This document shows, piece after piece, positions 1-8,607 of a DNA stretch of 64,000 nucleotides. The DNA comes from BRH-c25 sp012519325 (GTDB lineage Bacteria > Bacillota > Clostridia > Lutisporales > Lutisporaceae), in contig JBMNHZ010000009.1 of NCBI GenBank assembly GCA_050950645.1, positions 124,001 through 188,000 of the forward strand, read 5' to 3'. How positions within the stretch are numbered: position 1 is the first letter of the stretch; each line of letters opens with the position of its first letter. A program made the translations under genes and the position numbers. The notes below the pieces were generated by a model that worked only from the letters and a program-made list of their open reading frames with translations, had not been told where the DNA came from and did no database searches.

Positions 1-426
1 GAGAATATGCAGTTTGACGGTATCACCGATCTGAATACCTGTATTAAGAAGAAGGAATTCAAGGGAAGCGGAGTCTCCGTTGTCCTTTCTGATTTTTTCA
101 CCCCCGGAGGAATTGAGGATGCGGTAAAATATCTTTTGTACAAAAAGCAGGATGTAATTCTGGTTCATGTACTGGCACCTGAAGAACTGAACCCGGAAAT
201 AGAAGGACAAATAAGGCTGCTGGACAGTGAAACCGGTGAAGCCAAGGATATATCAGTTACTCCGGCATTGCTCAAGCAATATGATAAAGAGCTGAATTTA
301 TTTATAAATAAAATCAGGGAATTTTGCAGCAGGGTAGGAGCGACCTATGTACAGGTTTCTTCGGAAGAACCCATAGAAAAGATAGTTTTTGATGAATTTG
401 CCAAGGCAGGTATTATTGGGAAGTGA
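1..426 (+). CDS. DUF58 domain protein, 3' part (5' end outside window)
   Basis: The reading frame is open from base 1, so this is the C-terminal part (about 141 residues) of a longer protein. It carries the end of a DUF58/VWA-like fold: a strand with SVVLSDFF, then DVILVHVLAPEE, and a closing helix with CSRVGATYVQV. DUF58 proteins usually sit between a MoxR AAA ATPase and BatA/VWA membrane proteins, and two such proteins follow here at once, which supports the call. The next start codon lies 4 nt past this stop, so the genes are probably cotranscribed. The biochemical role of the family is poorly defined (envelope or metal-dependent complex assembly is proposed). Confidence 0.75.
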   Translation, partial: ENMQFDGITDLNTCIKKKEFKGSGVSVVLSDFFTPGGIEDAVKYLLYKKQDVILVHVLAPEELNPEIEGQIRLLDSETGEAKDISVTPALLKQYDKELNLFINKIREFCSRVGATYVQVSSEEPIEKIVFDEFAKAGIIGK

Positions 427-430
427 TTTT

Positions 431-2239
431 ATGACGCTGTATTCACCTTGGGCATTATGGTTCTTATCATTCATGCCCCTTGTGGTGCTCATGTACATAT
501 TAAAACAAAAATTCGAAGATAAGCAGGTTTCGAGTATTTATCTTTGGCAGCAGGCGCTGAAGGATATCGAAGTTAACACCCCATGGCAGAAGCTTAAGAA
601 AAATCTGCTCCTCTTTTTGCAGCTTCTATCAATCCTTTTTTTGGTTTTTGCACTTTCGGATCCCTATCTGTATACCGCAGGAGGAATGCATTCCAACCTG
701 GTAATTGTCATAGACAATACCGGAAGCATGAATGCAAGGTACGAGGGCGATACAAGGCTTAACAGGGCAAAGGGACTGGCAGAGGAAATGATAGAGCGTT
801 CGGGAACAAGGACCAATATAACTCTTTTAACGGTGGGAAGGAGCCCAAAAGTTGAAATTGGAAAGACGACCGATAAAGGAGAAGCAATAAGAAAGCTGAC
901 AGATATAAAGCCCGGCAATTCTTCAGGAAACATAAATGACAGTGTGAGCCTCGTAAGGGCAATAATTAAACAGTACGAGGGCAATAACAGCTATAAGGCT
1001 GTATTCTATACCGACAGCCCGGTGGACACTGAGGGCCTGAATGCTGAGGTGGTATCACTGGCATCAGATCTTCTAAATGCAAGTCTGGATTATATTTCAT
1101 ATTCCGATGATAATGGAAAGCTGACGGTTCTGGTGCGTGCAGCCAACAGGTCAAATACCCTCCTTAAGAGGGAAATATCCCTTTATGGAAATGATAAGGT
1201 GCTTGATATAAAGGATGTTGAAATACCTGCAGGGGAGACAATTACGGTTTATTTTGAGGAAATATACACCGATGCCCCTTATATATGGGCGGAGCTTACT
1301 GAGAAGGATGATCTGGTGCAAGACAATCAGGTATACGGTGTTTTGGAGCATACAAAACCAAGAAAAGTCTTACTGGTATCAGAGGGGAATGTTTTTTTGG
1401 AAAAGGCCTTGTCCAATATAGAAGGGCTGGAGCTTTACAAGACAAACCCAGATGAGGATTTATACGAAGGCTATGACCTTTATATTTTTGATTCGGCGGC
1501 ATCCTCTCAGCTGCCGGAATCAGGAAACATACTGCTGATAAATCCTTCTCCGGGCAATGGAATAATTGAAGCAGGGGCGGAGCTTGAAGGTGGAATTGCT
1601 GATATTGCAGCTCATTCCATTACAAAATATGTGGAAAATGCAAGCTTCACGGTTTCAAAGCTTAAGAAGCTGGAAGTACCTTTCTGGGCTGATGTGCTGA
1701 TAAATGTCGGGTCAAATGCGGCTGCCGTTTCGGGAGAGTACCGGGGCAGAAAAACGGCTGTTATTGGCTTTGACCTGCACAACAGCGACTTTCCTCTGAC
1801 TACGGAGTATCCCATTTTTTTATATAACCTGGTTTCATACCTTGTAGGTATTGATACAGGGGGAAGAACCTCATATGTATGCGGTGATGCAATAGATTTA
1901 AATCCGAATCCGGAGGTTTCGGAAGCTTTTGTGATAGCCCCTGATGGTATGGAATATAAGCTGGAATTGGCATATCCCATGCTGCCCTTCGACAAGACCG
2001 GACAATTTGGTGTATATGAACTGATACAAAGGATAGATGAAACTGAAATAATCTCACGCTTTGCAGTCAACTTTCCGGCAGAAAGCGAGTCAATGAACAG
2101 CAAGCCTAATGCAGCAGCTGCTGAGGTACCTTCGGAAGCCGGTAATTCACCGGGAGGCACAAGGCTCCGGGAATGGCTGTTGGGCTTGGTGCTTTTGGCA
2201 GCAGCCATAGAATGGGTGGTGTATATACGTGGTTATTGA
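431..2239 (+). CDS. BatA/VWA-domain membrane protein
   Basis: A 602-residue protein with an N-terminal BatA-type segment: a membrane helix within the first 25 residues and a second one near residues 60-80 (LLLFLQLLSILFLVFALSDP). A von Willebrand A domain follows, whose MIDAS motif is DNTGS (about residues 95-100). A long beta-rich region comes next, and a C-terminal membrane helix ends in WVVYIRGY. I chose the ATG at 431 because MTLYSPWALWFLSF is the typical BatA beginning; an ATG 14 codons upstream would overlap the DUF58 gene. It overlaps the next VWA gene by 11 nt. Probably part of a MoxR-DUF58-VWA membrane complex; substrate unknown. Confidence 0.85.
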   Translation: MTLYSPWALWFLSFMPLVVLMYILKQKFEDKQVSSIYLWQQALKDIEVNTPWQKLKKNLLLFLQLLSILFLVFALSDPYLYTAGGMHSNLVIVIDNTGSMNARYEGDTRLNRAKGLAEEMIERSGTRTNITLLTVGRSPKVEIGKTTDKGEAIRKLTDIKPGNSSGNINDSVSLVRAIIKQYEGNNSYKAVFYTDSPVDTEGLNAEVVSLASDLLNASLDYISYSDDNGKLTVLVRAANRSNTLLKREISLYGNDKVLDIKDVEIPAGETITVYFEEIYTDAPYIWAELTEKDDLVQDNQVYGVLEHTKPRKVLLVSEGNVFLEKALSNIEGLELYKTNPDEDLYEGYDLYIFDSAASSQLPESGNILLINPSPGNGIIEAGAELEGGIADIAAHSITKYVENASFTVSKLKKLEVPFWADVLINVGSNAAAVSGEYRGRKTAVIGFDLHNSDFPLTTEYPIFLYNLVSYLVGIDTGGRTSYVCGDAIDLNPNPEVSEAFVIAPDGMEYKLELAYPMLPFDKTGQFGVYELIQRIDETEIISRFAVNFPAESESMNSKPNAAAAEVPSEAGNSPGGTRLREWLLGLVLLAAAIEWVVYIRGY

Positions 2240-5012
2240 TTTTGAAAGGCCTATGCTGCTTTTTCTAATTCCGTTGGGGATATTTTTTGTACTTTACACT
2301 GCCCGCAAGCTGGGCAAGATGTATAAACTCAGAAGAAGGCTGATACTATTCCTTAGAAACAGTGTGTTTATACTCTTGATACTTGCCTTGACGGGAGTGA
2401 ATATCAAGTGGATTGTGGATACGACTACTACAATATTCGTAATAGATGCCTCGGACAGCATGAAGGGATACAAGGCAATCGCAGAGGAGTTTGTAAGGAA
2501 AGCCCTGGATTTAAAAGGCTCAAAGGACCAGTCCGGGGTTGTGGCATTTGGGGATAACTCTCTTATTGATAGCTTTGTATCCAAGGAGCGTGTTTTTAAC
2601 AGAATTGAAACTGAGCCAAGAGGGATTTATACGAATATAGAAAAGGCTCTGACTACATCAGTATCACTGCTGCCCCAGGACAGCAAAAAAAGAATAGTGC
2701 TCATAACAGACGGGGAGGAGAATGAGGGGGATAGTTCAAAGCTGGCTTCCAGTCTGATAGGGCAGAATATTGATTTCAAGGTATTCAGAATAGACCGTGA
2801 AATCGGCAGTGAGGCTGCAGTAGAGAGTGTTGCTGTCCCCAAAAGCCTGAGAGTGGGAGAGGAATTCAACATCGTAGTAACTGTGGAAAGCACTATTCAG
2901 ACAGGGGCAAAGCTTACACTAATAAGCGGAAAGGATAAAGCGGCTGAAGAGAGAGTACTGCTGCAGAAGGGAAGCAACAGGTTTGTATTTCGGGATACGG
3001 CAGAAGCAGGAGGCTTCAAGAGCTACAAGGTGCTTTTGGAGCCGGATACCGATACTGAAAGCAGAAATAATGAAGCTTCAACCTTTACAAATGTTCTTGA
3101 CAAGCCCAGAATACTGGTTATTGAGGACACGGCCGGAGAGGCGGATGAGGTGGTCAAAATGCTTGAAGCTACCGGCATGAGCTATGTCAGGGTTAATGCT
3201 GCCAGTGCACCCGGGACCCTGGAGAGCTTGTCCGCTTACAAATCAATAATTACCTGCAACGTATCGGCAGAAAACCTAAGCGACAGCTTTTTGAATTCCC
3301 TGGATTTCTATGTCAAGGATATGGGGGGCGGTTTTATTGCAACCGGGGGTGAGAATTCCTTTGCCTTGGGAGGCTACTACAAGACCCCCCTGGAAAAGGT
3401 ACTTCCGGTGCAGATGGAGCTTAAGGGTAAAAAGAAAATACCGGATATGTCCATCGTTCTTGTAATAGACAAATCAGGGAGCATGACAGAAGGCAAAGGC
3501 GGCATAATGAAGTTGGACCTTGCCAAGGAAGCTGCGGCAAGGACTTTGGAGTCTTTAAGGCCTAAGGATCAGATAGGTGTACTAGCCTTTGACGATACCA
3601 ACTATTGGGTGGTGCCGACCCGAAGAGCTGATGATGCGGAAAAAATAAGAGATGACATAGGTACCATCAGGCCTGGAGGAGGAACAAGCATAATTCCGGC
3701 CTTACAGGAAGGCTATGATTCAATAAAGAAAACCGATACAAAGATAAAACATATAATTCTTCTTACGGATGGACAGGCTGAGAGAACAGGATATGTGGAA
3801 CTGGTGGAAAAATTGAAAAACGACAACATTACGGTATCCACAGTAGCTGTAGGACAGGGATCCGATGTTCAGCTCCTTCAGGATATTGCAGAAGGAGCCA
3901 ACGGACGCTTCTATTATACTGATGAGTTTTCAAATATTCCCAGGATATTTGCCAAGGAGACCTTTATGGCGGCAAGGGAATATCTTAACAACAGGGAATT
4001 TGTGCCCGCCGTTATCAATGCCCATCCTGTGCTGGCAGGAGCGGCGGAGGAAGGACTGCCGACTCTTTTAGGATATGTTGCATCAAGCCCTAAGAGTACT
4101 TCCCGTGTAGTACTGGCAAGTGACCAGGAGGATCCGATACTTACAGTTTGGCAGTATGGTCTGGGTAAGACTGCCGCATGGAATTCCGACATAAACGGCA
4201 AATGGAGCAGGAATTATGTGGACTGGGAAAATAACATAAAGCTGTGGCAGAACCTTATTAACTGGACTATCGAAAAATACCTGGAGGACGATATAACAGT
4301 AGAGACTGAAGTGCAGGGCGGAAAGGGAATAATAACTCTTAACAACAAGGCGGATAAAGGTGAGTTTGAGACTAAAGCCGCAATAGTTACTCCTTCTATG
4401 GGGAGCAGTGAGATCACTCTTTATCCCGTTGCACCGGGACGGTACAGGGGAGACTTTGAAATAACCGAGACAGGAGCGTATATTATAAAGGTGCTTCAGC
4501 AGAAGGACGGGGAGACGGTAAATGCTGCCAGCACCGGAATATCGGTGCAATATTCCCCGGAGTACAGGATACAGCCGGAGAGGAGCTATTTGGACAGGTT
4601 AATAAAAGAAACCGGAGGAGCAGTTATAAGATCGCCTGAGGATGTTTACAAAGGAGAAATAAAGGATATATTCGGGACGGTTGATTTAACCCCCACGCTT
4701 CTTATACTTGCGCTTATATTATATATGCTTGACATAGCCTTAAGAAGGCTTAACCTGCCCTTGGCAGCGGTGGAGGAAAAGCTTTCAGCCGCAAGGGCAA
4801 GGCTGGTGCCTCAGGTTAAGAAGCCGTCAAAGATCAAAAGACCGCTTAATACTGTGGGTGAAGTACCCAAGGCAACGCGAAACAACGTACTGACGCAGCC
4901 TGAGTCTGAGGATAAGCCGGAGAAAAAGGCAAAAGAATCTAAAACGGAAAAACTTAAGTCCGAAAGCCTGGACACTTCGTTACTGCTTAAAAAGAAAAAA
5001 AACAGAGAATGA
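2229..5012 (+). CDS. Large membrane protein with two VWA domains and a GATase1-like middle
   Basis: A 927-residue protein. Two N-terminal helices (about residues 9-25 and 38-55) precede VWA domain 1, whose MIDAS is DASDS near residue 75. A Rossmann/glutamine-amidotransferase-like stretch follows (about 290-390, including GGGFIATGGENSF). VWA domain 2 has an intact DKSGSM MIDAS near residue 415. A C-terminal helix (TPTLLILALILYMLDIAL) leads to a Lys-rich cytoplasmic tail ending in KKKKNRE. The GTG at 2229 overlaps the previous stop; an ATG 8 codons later (2253) is the alternative. The layout matches large VWA proteins of MoxR/BatA operons. The two MIDAS sites suggest metal-dependent protein binding outside the membrane. 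Function unknown. Confidence 0.8.
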   Translation: MVIDFERPMLLFLIPLGIFFVLYTARKLGKMYKLRRRLILFLRNSVFILLILALTGVNIKWIVDTTTTIFVIDASDSMKGYKAIAEEFVRKALDLKGSKDQSGVVAFGDNSLIDSFVSKERVFNRIETEPRGIYTNIEKALTTSVSLLPQDSKKRIVLITDGEENEGDSSKLASSLIGQNIDFKVFRIDREIGSEAAVESVAVPKSLRVGEEFNIVVTVESTIQTGAKLTLISGKDKAAEERVLLQKGSNRFVFRDTAEAGGFKSYKVLLEPDTDTESRNNEASTFTNVLDKPRILVIEDTAGEADEVVKMLEATGMSYVRVNAASAPGTLESLSAYKSIITCNVSAENLSDSFLNSLDFYVKDMGGGFIATGGENSFALGGYYKTPLEKVLPVQMELKGKKKIPDMSIVLVIDKSGSMTEGKGGIMKLDLAKEAAARTLESLRPKDQIGVLAFDDTNYWVVPTRRADDAEKIRDDIGTIRPGGGTSIIPALQEGYDSIKKTDTKIKHIILLTDGQAERTGYVELVEKLKNDNITVSTVAVGQGSDVQLLQDIAEGANGRFYYTDEFSNIPRIFAKETFMAAREYLNNREFVPAVINAHPVLAGAAEEGLPTLLGYVASSPKSTSRVVLASDQEDPILTVWQYGLGKTAAWNSDINGKWSRNYVDWENNIKLWQNLINWTIEKYLEDDITVETEVQGGKGIITLNNKADKGEFETKAAIVTPSMGSSEITLYPVAPGRYRGDFEITETGAYIIKVLQQKDGETVNAASTGISVQYSPEYRIQPERSYLDRLIKETGGAVIRSPEDVYKGEIKDIFGTVDLTPTLLILALILYMLDIALRRLNLPLAAVEEKLSAARARLVPQVKKPSKIKRPLNTVGEVPKATRNNVLTQPESEDKPEKKAKESKTEKLKSESLDTSLLLKKKKNRE

Positions 5013-5031
5013 TGCGCACTAACATGCGCAG

Positions 5032-5080
5032 ACACGAGTCGCGAGACACGAGACACGAGATTTTGGGTAGGGCTTCGAAG
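5032..5080 (+). repeat. Dispersed ACACGAG repeat, copy 1
   Basis: Tandem ACACGAG/CGCGAG units are followed by GGGTAGGGCTTCGAAG. The same unit occurs inverted at 57009-57043 (CTTCGAAGCCCTG then CTCGTGTCTCGTG). It is intergenic, just past the VWA gene stop. Probably a dispersed intergenic repeat; no coding frame was recognised. Confidence 0.6.
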
Positions 5081-5133
5081 TCAAGGTAATACTGAAAATA
5101 CTAAAACTCACTAAATGCAAGGATGTGTAAAAT

Positions 5134-5307
5134 ATGGCAGAGTTTAATACAAAACTAATTATCTGTGGAATGGCATTACTCCTTTTTGGGATAATAATGG
5201 CTATTACTAGTAAACCCCCAATGGCCTATATTATTGGTGGCTTAGGCTTATTTTTTGTGGTTGTAGGTTGCTTTGTAGAAGACGATTCCGGCAGTAGAAC
5301 TGAGTGA
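5134..5307 (+). CDS. Small two-helix membrane protein
   Basis: A 57-residue open frame from ATG with an AAGGA ribosome site about 10 nt upstream. It has two hydrophobic segments (LIICGMALLLFGIIMAI and AYIIGGLGLFFVVVGCFV) separated by TSKPPM, then a short acidic tail. It is too small to assign a family. An overlapping frame opens just before the stop and continues to 5416 with protein-like content, so the gene may have been longer and suffered a frameshift. No recognisable partner genes. Confidence 0.45.
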   Translation: MAEFNTKLIICGMALLLFGIIMAITSKPPMAYIIGGLGLFFVVVGCFVEDDSGSRTE

Positions 5308-5416
5308 AGGATCCTTGATCAGAACCTTTGCTCCGGAAAACGCACAAGTCTATTGCAGTTGCACAATTGTAAAATTAAGCGAAGTAAAATTATTTAAGAA
5401 ACATGCAGGTCAATAA
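5285..5416 (+). pseudogene. Possible coding remnant in a shifted frame
   Basis: In the frame one base away from the preceding small membrane protein, about 44 codons are open and read IPAVELSEGSLIRTFAPENA and then a segment with VYCSCTIVKLSEV. No start or ribosome site precedes it, and it ends at TAA 5414-5416. It could be the natural continuation of the small membrane protein after a frameshift, or a fragment of another gene. The sequence shows only the open frame; the rest is inference. Confidence 0.25.
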
Positions 5417-5444
5417 ATCAGAATTTGGAAGGAGAAGATTGAAG

Positions 5445-5647
5445 GTGAATAAACGTCATCTCGTAGGTATTTATATTTTATTGGTTATCATTGTTGGTAT
5501 GCAGTTCTTATAATCAATAAAACTAACAAAATACAAGCTGATGTAGTCAATATTGTGGGCTATATTTCAGAAAAGGTTGACAATCTTACAACAAAAGTTT
5601 ATACTTGCCTAATTGATAAAATACACTTAAATATCGTTTCATTTTAA
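5445..5647 (+). pseudogene. Small single-helix protein broken by a frameshift
   Basis: A GGAAGGAGAAG ribosome site precedes TTG/GTG (5439/5445). The frame codes HLVGIYILLVIIVG, a membrane helix, and stops at TAA 5511. In the -1 frame the sequence continues without a stop from about 5495 to TAA 5645, reading VLIINKTNKIQADVVNIVG and then SEKVDNLTTKVY. Together they would form one protein of about 65-70 residues with an N-terminal anchor and an amphipathic tail. A one-base indel near 5495-5505 is the simplest explanation; a sequencing error would look the same. Confidence 0.4.
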
Positions 5648-5723
5648 GTTATGAGCATTATTTTAATCAGCTCATATGACACATAATTTATATAATACGT
5701 GAGAAAAGAAATGGAGGGAAAAT

Positions 5724-6446
5724 ATGAGCAGGTTTATAATTGAACAGTCTTTCTGGGATATCTTCCCTGAGTGTAAGATTGGTGTACTTTTGATTGGTGA
5801 TATTAACAACACTGAGGAGGGATGCAAAGAGTTCAGGAGCGAAATAGTTGAATTCCTAAAAAAATCAAATAAAGAAGCGAAAAAGTATTTAACCGAACCT
5901 GTTTTAAGCCAGAACAGGGTAATATCGGTATGGAGAGACGCATTTTCAAAATTTAAGACAAAGAAAGGAGCAAGATCCTCCATTGAAGCCCTGCTTAAGC
6001 GCATTGAAAAAGGAAATGAAGTGGGAGTGATAAATCCGCTGGTGGATATTTATAATGGGATTTCGCTTCATTTTGCTTTACCCTGCGGAATGGAAGATAT
6101 TGATACATTCAAGGGGGATCTGAGACTGACAGTCACAAATGGCGGCGATCCGTTCCTCGCCTTGGGCGATGAAGAAATAAATTTCACTCTCCCCGGAGAA
6201 ATATGCTATCTGGATGATGAAGGAGCGGTATGCCGCTGCTGGAATTGGAGGGACGGGCAGAGAACAATGCTGACTGAGGATACGAAAAATGCAATTGCCG
6301 TTATTGAGTCGGTAGACCCCTTAAGGCAAAAGGACCTTGAAGCGGCATTGGATACTCTGGCAGACCGGATAGAGAAATTCATGATTGGAAAAGTAAACTC
6401 AAAAATAATTATGGACAAAAACTGCTGCACCTTAAGTATAAAATGA
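5724..6446 (+). CDS. B3/B4 tRNA-binding domain protein (PheT-editing-like)
   Basis: A 240-residue stand-alone B3/B4 domain protein, preceded by GGAGGG at proper spacing. The central part (GVINPLVDIYNGISLHFALPCG, about residues 98-120) and LPGEICYLDDEGAVCRCWNWR match the B3/4 domain that performs editing in phenylalanyl-tRNA synthetase beta. Free-standing versions are thought to act on tRNA or mischarged aminoacyl-tRNA, but their substrates are mostly unknown. Its stop abuts the stop of the convergent downstream gene with no gap. No terminator is visible between them. Confidence 0.8.
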   Translation: MSRFIIEQSFWDIFPECKIGVLLIGDINNTEEGCKEFRSEIVEFLKKSNKEAKKYLTEPVLSQNRVISVWRDAFSKFKTKKGARSSIEALLKRIEKGNEVGVINPLVDIYNGISLHFALPCGMEDIDTFKGDLRLTVTNGGDPFLALGDEEINFTLPGEICYLDDEGAVCRCWNWRDGQRTMLTEDTKNAIAVIESVDPLRQKDLEAALDTLADRIEKFMIGKVNSKIIMDKNCCTLSIK

Positions 6447-7187
6447 TTAATTCATTTCGATCAGATACTTCCAGTACCTTTTTGGCATGTGATTCGACTG
6501 GAGCTTTGGGTTTAGCCTGCTTTCTATGGTTATGCCATCAAAATACCGTTTCCAGAGCTCCTGGTAGAATATTTCCTTTTCGTGCAGTACAATGTCCTTA
6601 TTTATTTCAATATCGCTCATGAACCATTTGGTCTTGTCATAGAAAACCCCATAGCTTCTTTTCACATCATGTATGACAAATACCTGGTCCGACATCCTGC
6701 CGGCAAAATGCTTCCCCAAAAGGCATATTGTATTGTATTGAGGCTCGATGAGAGCATAATAAATATTGTTTTGAAGCAGTCTGAACCTGATAATTCCTGC
6801 TAAAAGATGCTTTTCCCTTGCAACCTTTGTTACCAATTTGTTAATATTGTTTACCCTGTCATCGGCAAGATAAGAATCTATAATTTTTCCGACTTTGAAG
6901 CCAAAACGCAGATATTCTAAGATAAATATTCCGGCATTTTCATGCTCCGATAAATAAGCATACATAATATTTGCCATTGCACCCCTTGAAATTTTCTGGA
7001 GAATGGCATCATGGACTTTCTTTGATTTTTCTTCATCGGTCCGGATGTAAACCTTATTTATCAAAAAGTTGTCTGTGAAATTGTCCTGAGGTACTATTTG
7101 TTCCGGAAAATCTTTTTTGTAGTAGGAATCATATATGGCTGTCAAAAGTCCGTCAAAAGTACCGTCATAAATATAATACAGCATCAT
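6447..7187 (-). CDS. DUF4130 / TIGR03915-type DNA metabolism protein
   Basis: 246 residues read on the minus strand, overlapping the radical SAM gene by 4 nt (ATGA), so the two are translationally coupled. The start MLYYIYDGTFDGLLTAIYDSYYKK is the typical opening of the TIGR03915 family, which is regularly paired with, or fused near, TIGR03916 radical SAM proteins and a uracil-DNA-glycosylase-like domain. The C-terminal part (HMPKRYWKYLIEM) is the end of the DUF4130 domain. A DNA repair or modification role is predicted from this pairing only; no enzyme activity is established from sequence. Probably under the SOS-type promoter at 8568-8607. Confidence 0.85.
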   Translation of the reverse strand: MMLYYIYDGTFDGLLTAIYDSYYKKDFPEQIVPQDNFTDNFLINKVYIRTDEEKSKKVHDAILQKISRGAMANIMYAYLSEHENAGIFILEYLRFGFKVGKIIDSYLADDRVNNINKLVTKVAREKHLLAGIIRFRLLQNNIYYALIEPQYNTICLLGKHFAGRMSDQVFVIHDVKRSYGVFYDKTKWFMSDIEINKDIVLHEKEIFYQELWKRYFDGITIESRLNPKLQSNHMPKRYWKYLIEMN

Positions 7188-8473
7188 AGTTCTCCTTCAG
7201 CAGCCATAATATCCGGAAAAAGTGTAAAGAAGGACAGCTGCTCAATGTTTTCATGAGTCTTTATATTATCCTCTAGCAGCAGCCTGCTTTTTATTGATAC
7301 AGGATTGGTGGGGATGCTTCTCTGGGGAAAATACTTTCCTTTGCAGGTAATGAAATATTTTGCGCGTTTCAGAACTATTCCCAGCTTTTTCAGGTCGCTG
7401 AAGTCCAGCATGGAGACCTTTCTTCCCTGAACTATCCGCTGGGCTGATTTGACTCCGATTCCGGGCACCCTCAATAATGTATAATAATCGGCTTTGTTGA
7501 TTTCCACGGGGAATTTATCAAGATTCCTGATTGCCCAGCCGCTCTTCGGATCCAGTAATTCATCAAAGTTTGGGTGTTCTTCATTCAATAACTCGTCTGA
7601 GCTAAAACCATAAAACCGAAGCAGCCAATCTGCCTGATACAGCCGATGCTCCCGAAGAAGCGGCGGCCTGCTGATTGCGGGAAGATTGGGATGATTTGAT
7701 ACCGGCACATAGGCGGAATAATATACCCTTTTTAGCTTGTAGCTGTTATATAGATATTCAGATAGCTTCAGGATCTTTAGATCATTTTCTTTTGTGGCAC
7801 CAACGATTAATTGGGTGGATTGGCCTCCGGGGACAAATTGGGGAGCGTTCTTAAACTTAAGCTTTTCTTCTTGATATTGAATTATTCCCGACTTTATAAG
7901 CCCCATGGGCTTAATTATTGATTCTTTGGTCTTTTGGGGTGCCAGCAGCTTTAGGCTCTCATCTGAGGGAAGCTCAATATTTATACTCATCCTGTCAACA
8001 TATTTTCCTGTTTCCTCTATCAGTGCATTGCTTGCTCCGGGGATGGCCTTTACATGAATATATCCGTTGAAATTAAACTCCTCCCGGAGCCTCTTGACGG
8101 ACTTCAAAAGCAGTTCCATTGTGTGGTCGGGGCTTACACATACTGCGGAGCTTAAGAAAAGCCCTTCGATATAATTCCTTCTGTAGAAATTTATTGTAAG
8201 ATTAACCAGTTCATCGGTGGTAAAGGAAGCCCTGGGAATATCGTTGGAAGAGCGGTTGACACAATATTTGCAGTCATATATACAGTAGTTTGTAAACAGT
8301 ATTTTTAACAGAGAAATACATCTGCCGTCCGGGGTCCAGCTGTGGCAAATGCCTGAGGGCGCAGCATTACCTATGCCGCCTTTTTTGTTCTTTCTGCTGC
8401 TTCCGCTGGAGGAGCAGGATACATCGTATTTTGCAGAGTCCGATAATATTTTGATTTTCTCATTAAGATCCAT
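7184..8473 (-). CDS. Radical SAM DNA repair/modification protein (TIGR03916)
   Basis: 429 residues. The 4Fe-4S/SAM motif is C64-x3-C68-x2-C71 (NYCIYDCKYC). A TIM-barrel-like body follows (FLSSAVCVSPDHTMELLL; GGQSTQLIVGA). A helix-hairpin-helix DNA-binding motif (LLRVPGIGVKSAQRIV) lies near residue 340. The N-terminal Ser/Gly/Lys-rich stretch (SSSGSSRKNKKGG) is usual for the family. Radical SAM plus HhH and coupling with the DUF4130 partner suggest repair or tailoring of DNA bases, possibly in spores as for spore photoproduct lyase, but this protein is not SplB. The promoter has a LexA/DinR box (8594-8607), suggesting induction by DNA damage. Confidence 0.88.
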   Translation of the reverse strand: MDLNEKIKILSDSAKYDVSCSSSGSSRKNKKGGIGNAAPSGICHSWTPDGRCISLLKILFTNYCIYDCKYCVNRSSNDIPRASFTTDELVNLTINFYRRNYIEGLFLSSAVCVSPDHTMELLLKSVKRLREEFNFNGYIHVKAIPGASNALIEETGKYVDRMSINIELPSDESLKLLAPQKTKESIIKPMGLIKSGIIQYQEEKLKFKNAPQFVPGGQSTQLIVGATKENDLKILKLSEYLYNSYKLKRVYYSAYVPVSNHPNLPAISRPPLLREHRLYQADWLLRFYGFSSDELLNEEHPNFDELLDPKSGWAIRNLDKFPVEINKADYYTLLRVPGIGVKSAQRIVQGRKVSMLDFSDLKKLGIVLKRAKYFITCKGKYFPQRSIPTNPVSIKSRLLLEDNIKTHENIEQLSFFTLFPDIMAAEGEL

Positions 8474-8536
8474 AAAAACACCTCTTTATTCAAATGCCCG
8501 TAGGATTTTTTGCTCCACAAAACGCACATGGGCAGA

Positions 8537-8565
8537 TACCATAAAATATTTGAGATTTTATGGTA
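8537..8565 (-). promoter_or_regulatory. Perfect hairpin in the 5' leader of the radical SAM operon
   Basis: Inverted repeat with 11-bp perfect arms, TACCATAAAAT (8537-8547) and ATTTTATGGTA (8555-8565), and a 7-nt loop. On the minus strand it sits immediately downstream of the predicted -10 box, so it would form the first structure of the mRNA, or act as an operator. It is not followed by a T-run on that strand, so it is not an obvious terminator. Confidence 0.5.
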
Positions 8566-8567
8566 CT

Positions 8568-8607
8568 ATTTTACCAAACTTTACTGATAAATGCAAACAT
8601 ATGTTCG
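8568..8607 (-). promoter_or_regulatory. Promoter with overlapping LexA/DinR box for the radical SAM repair operon
   Basis: On the minus strand: -35 TTGCAT (8596-8591), 17-bp spacer, -10 TAAAAT (8573-8568). A near-perfect Gram-positive SOS box, CGAACATATGTTTG (8607-8594), overlaps the -35; the known consensus is CGAACRNRYGTTYG with core GAAC-N4-GTTC. The box is nested in a larger 24-bp palindrome (8589-8612) with one mismatch pair. The geometry is that of LexA repression by blocking RNA polymerase. The operon starts at 8473. Confidence 0.65.

Noticed and set aside
389..430. Upstream start for the BatA/VWA gene at 389
   Set aside because: It would overlap the DUF58 gene by 38 nt and has no ribosome site; ATG 431 matches the family beginning.
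1612..2208. Long antisense open frame opposite the first VWA gene
   Set aside because: Its content is low-complexity Ser/Pro/Thr and mirrors the sense codons; no ribosome site or family match.
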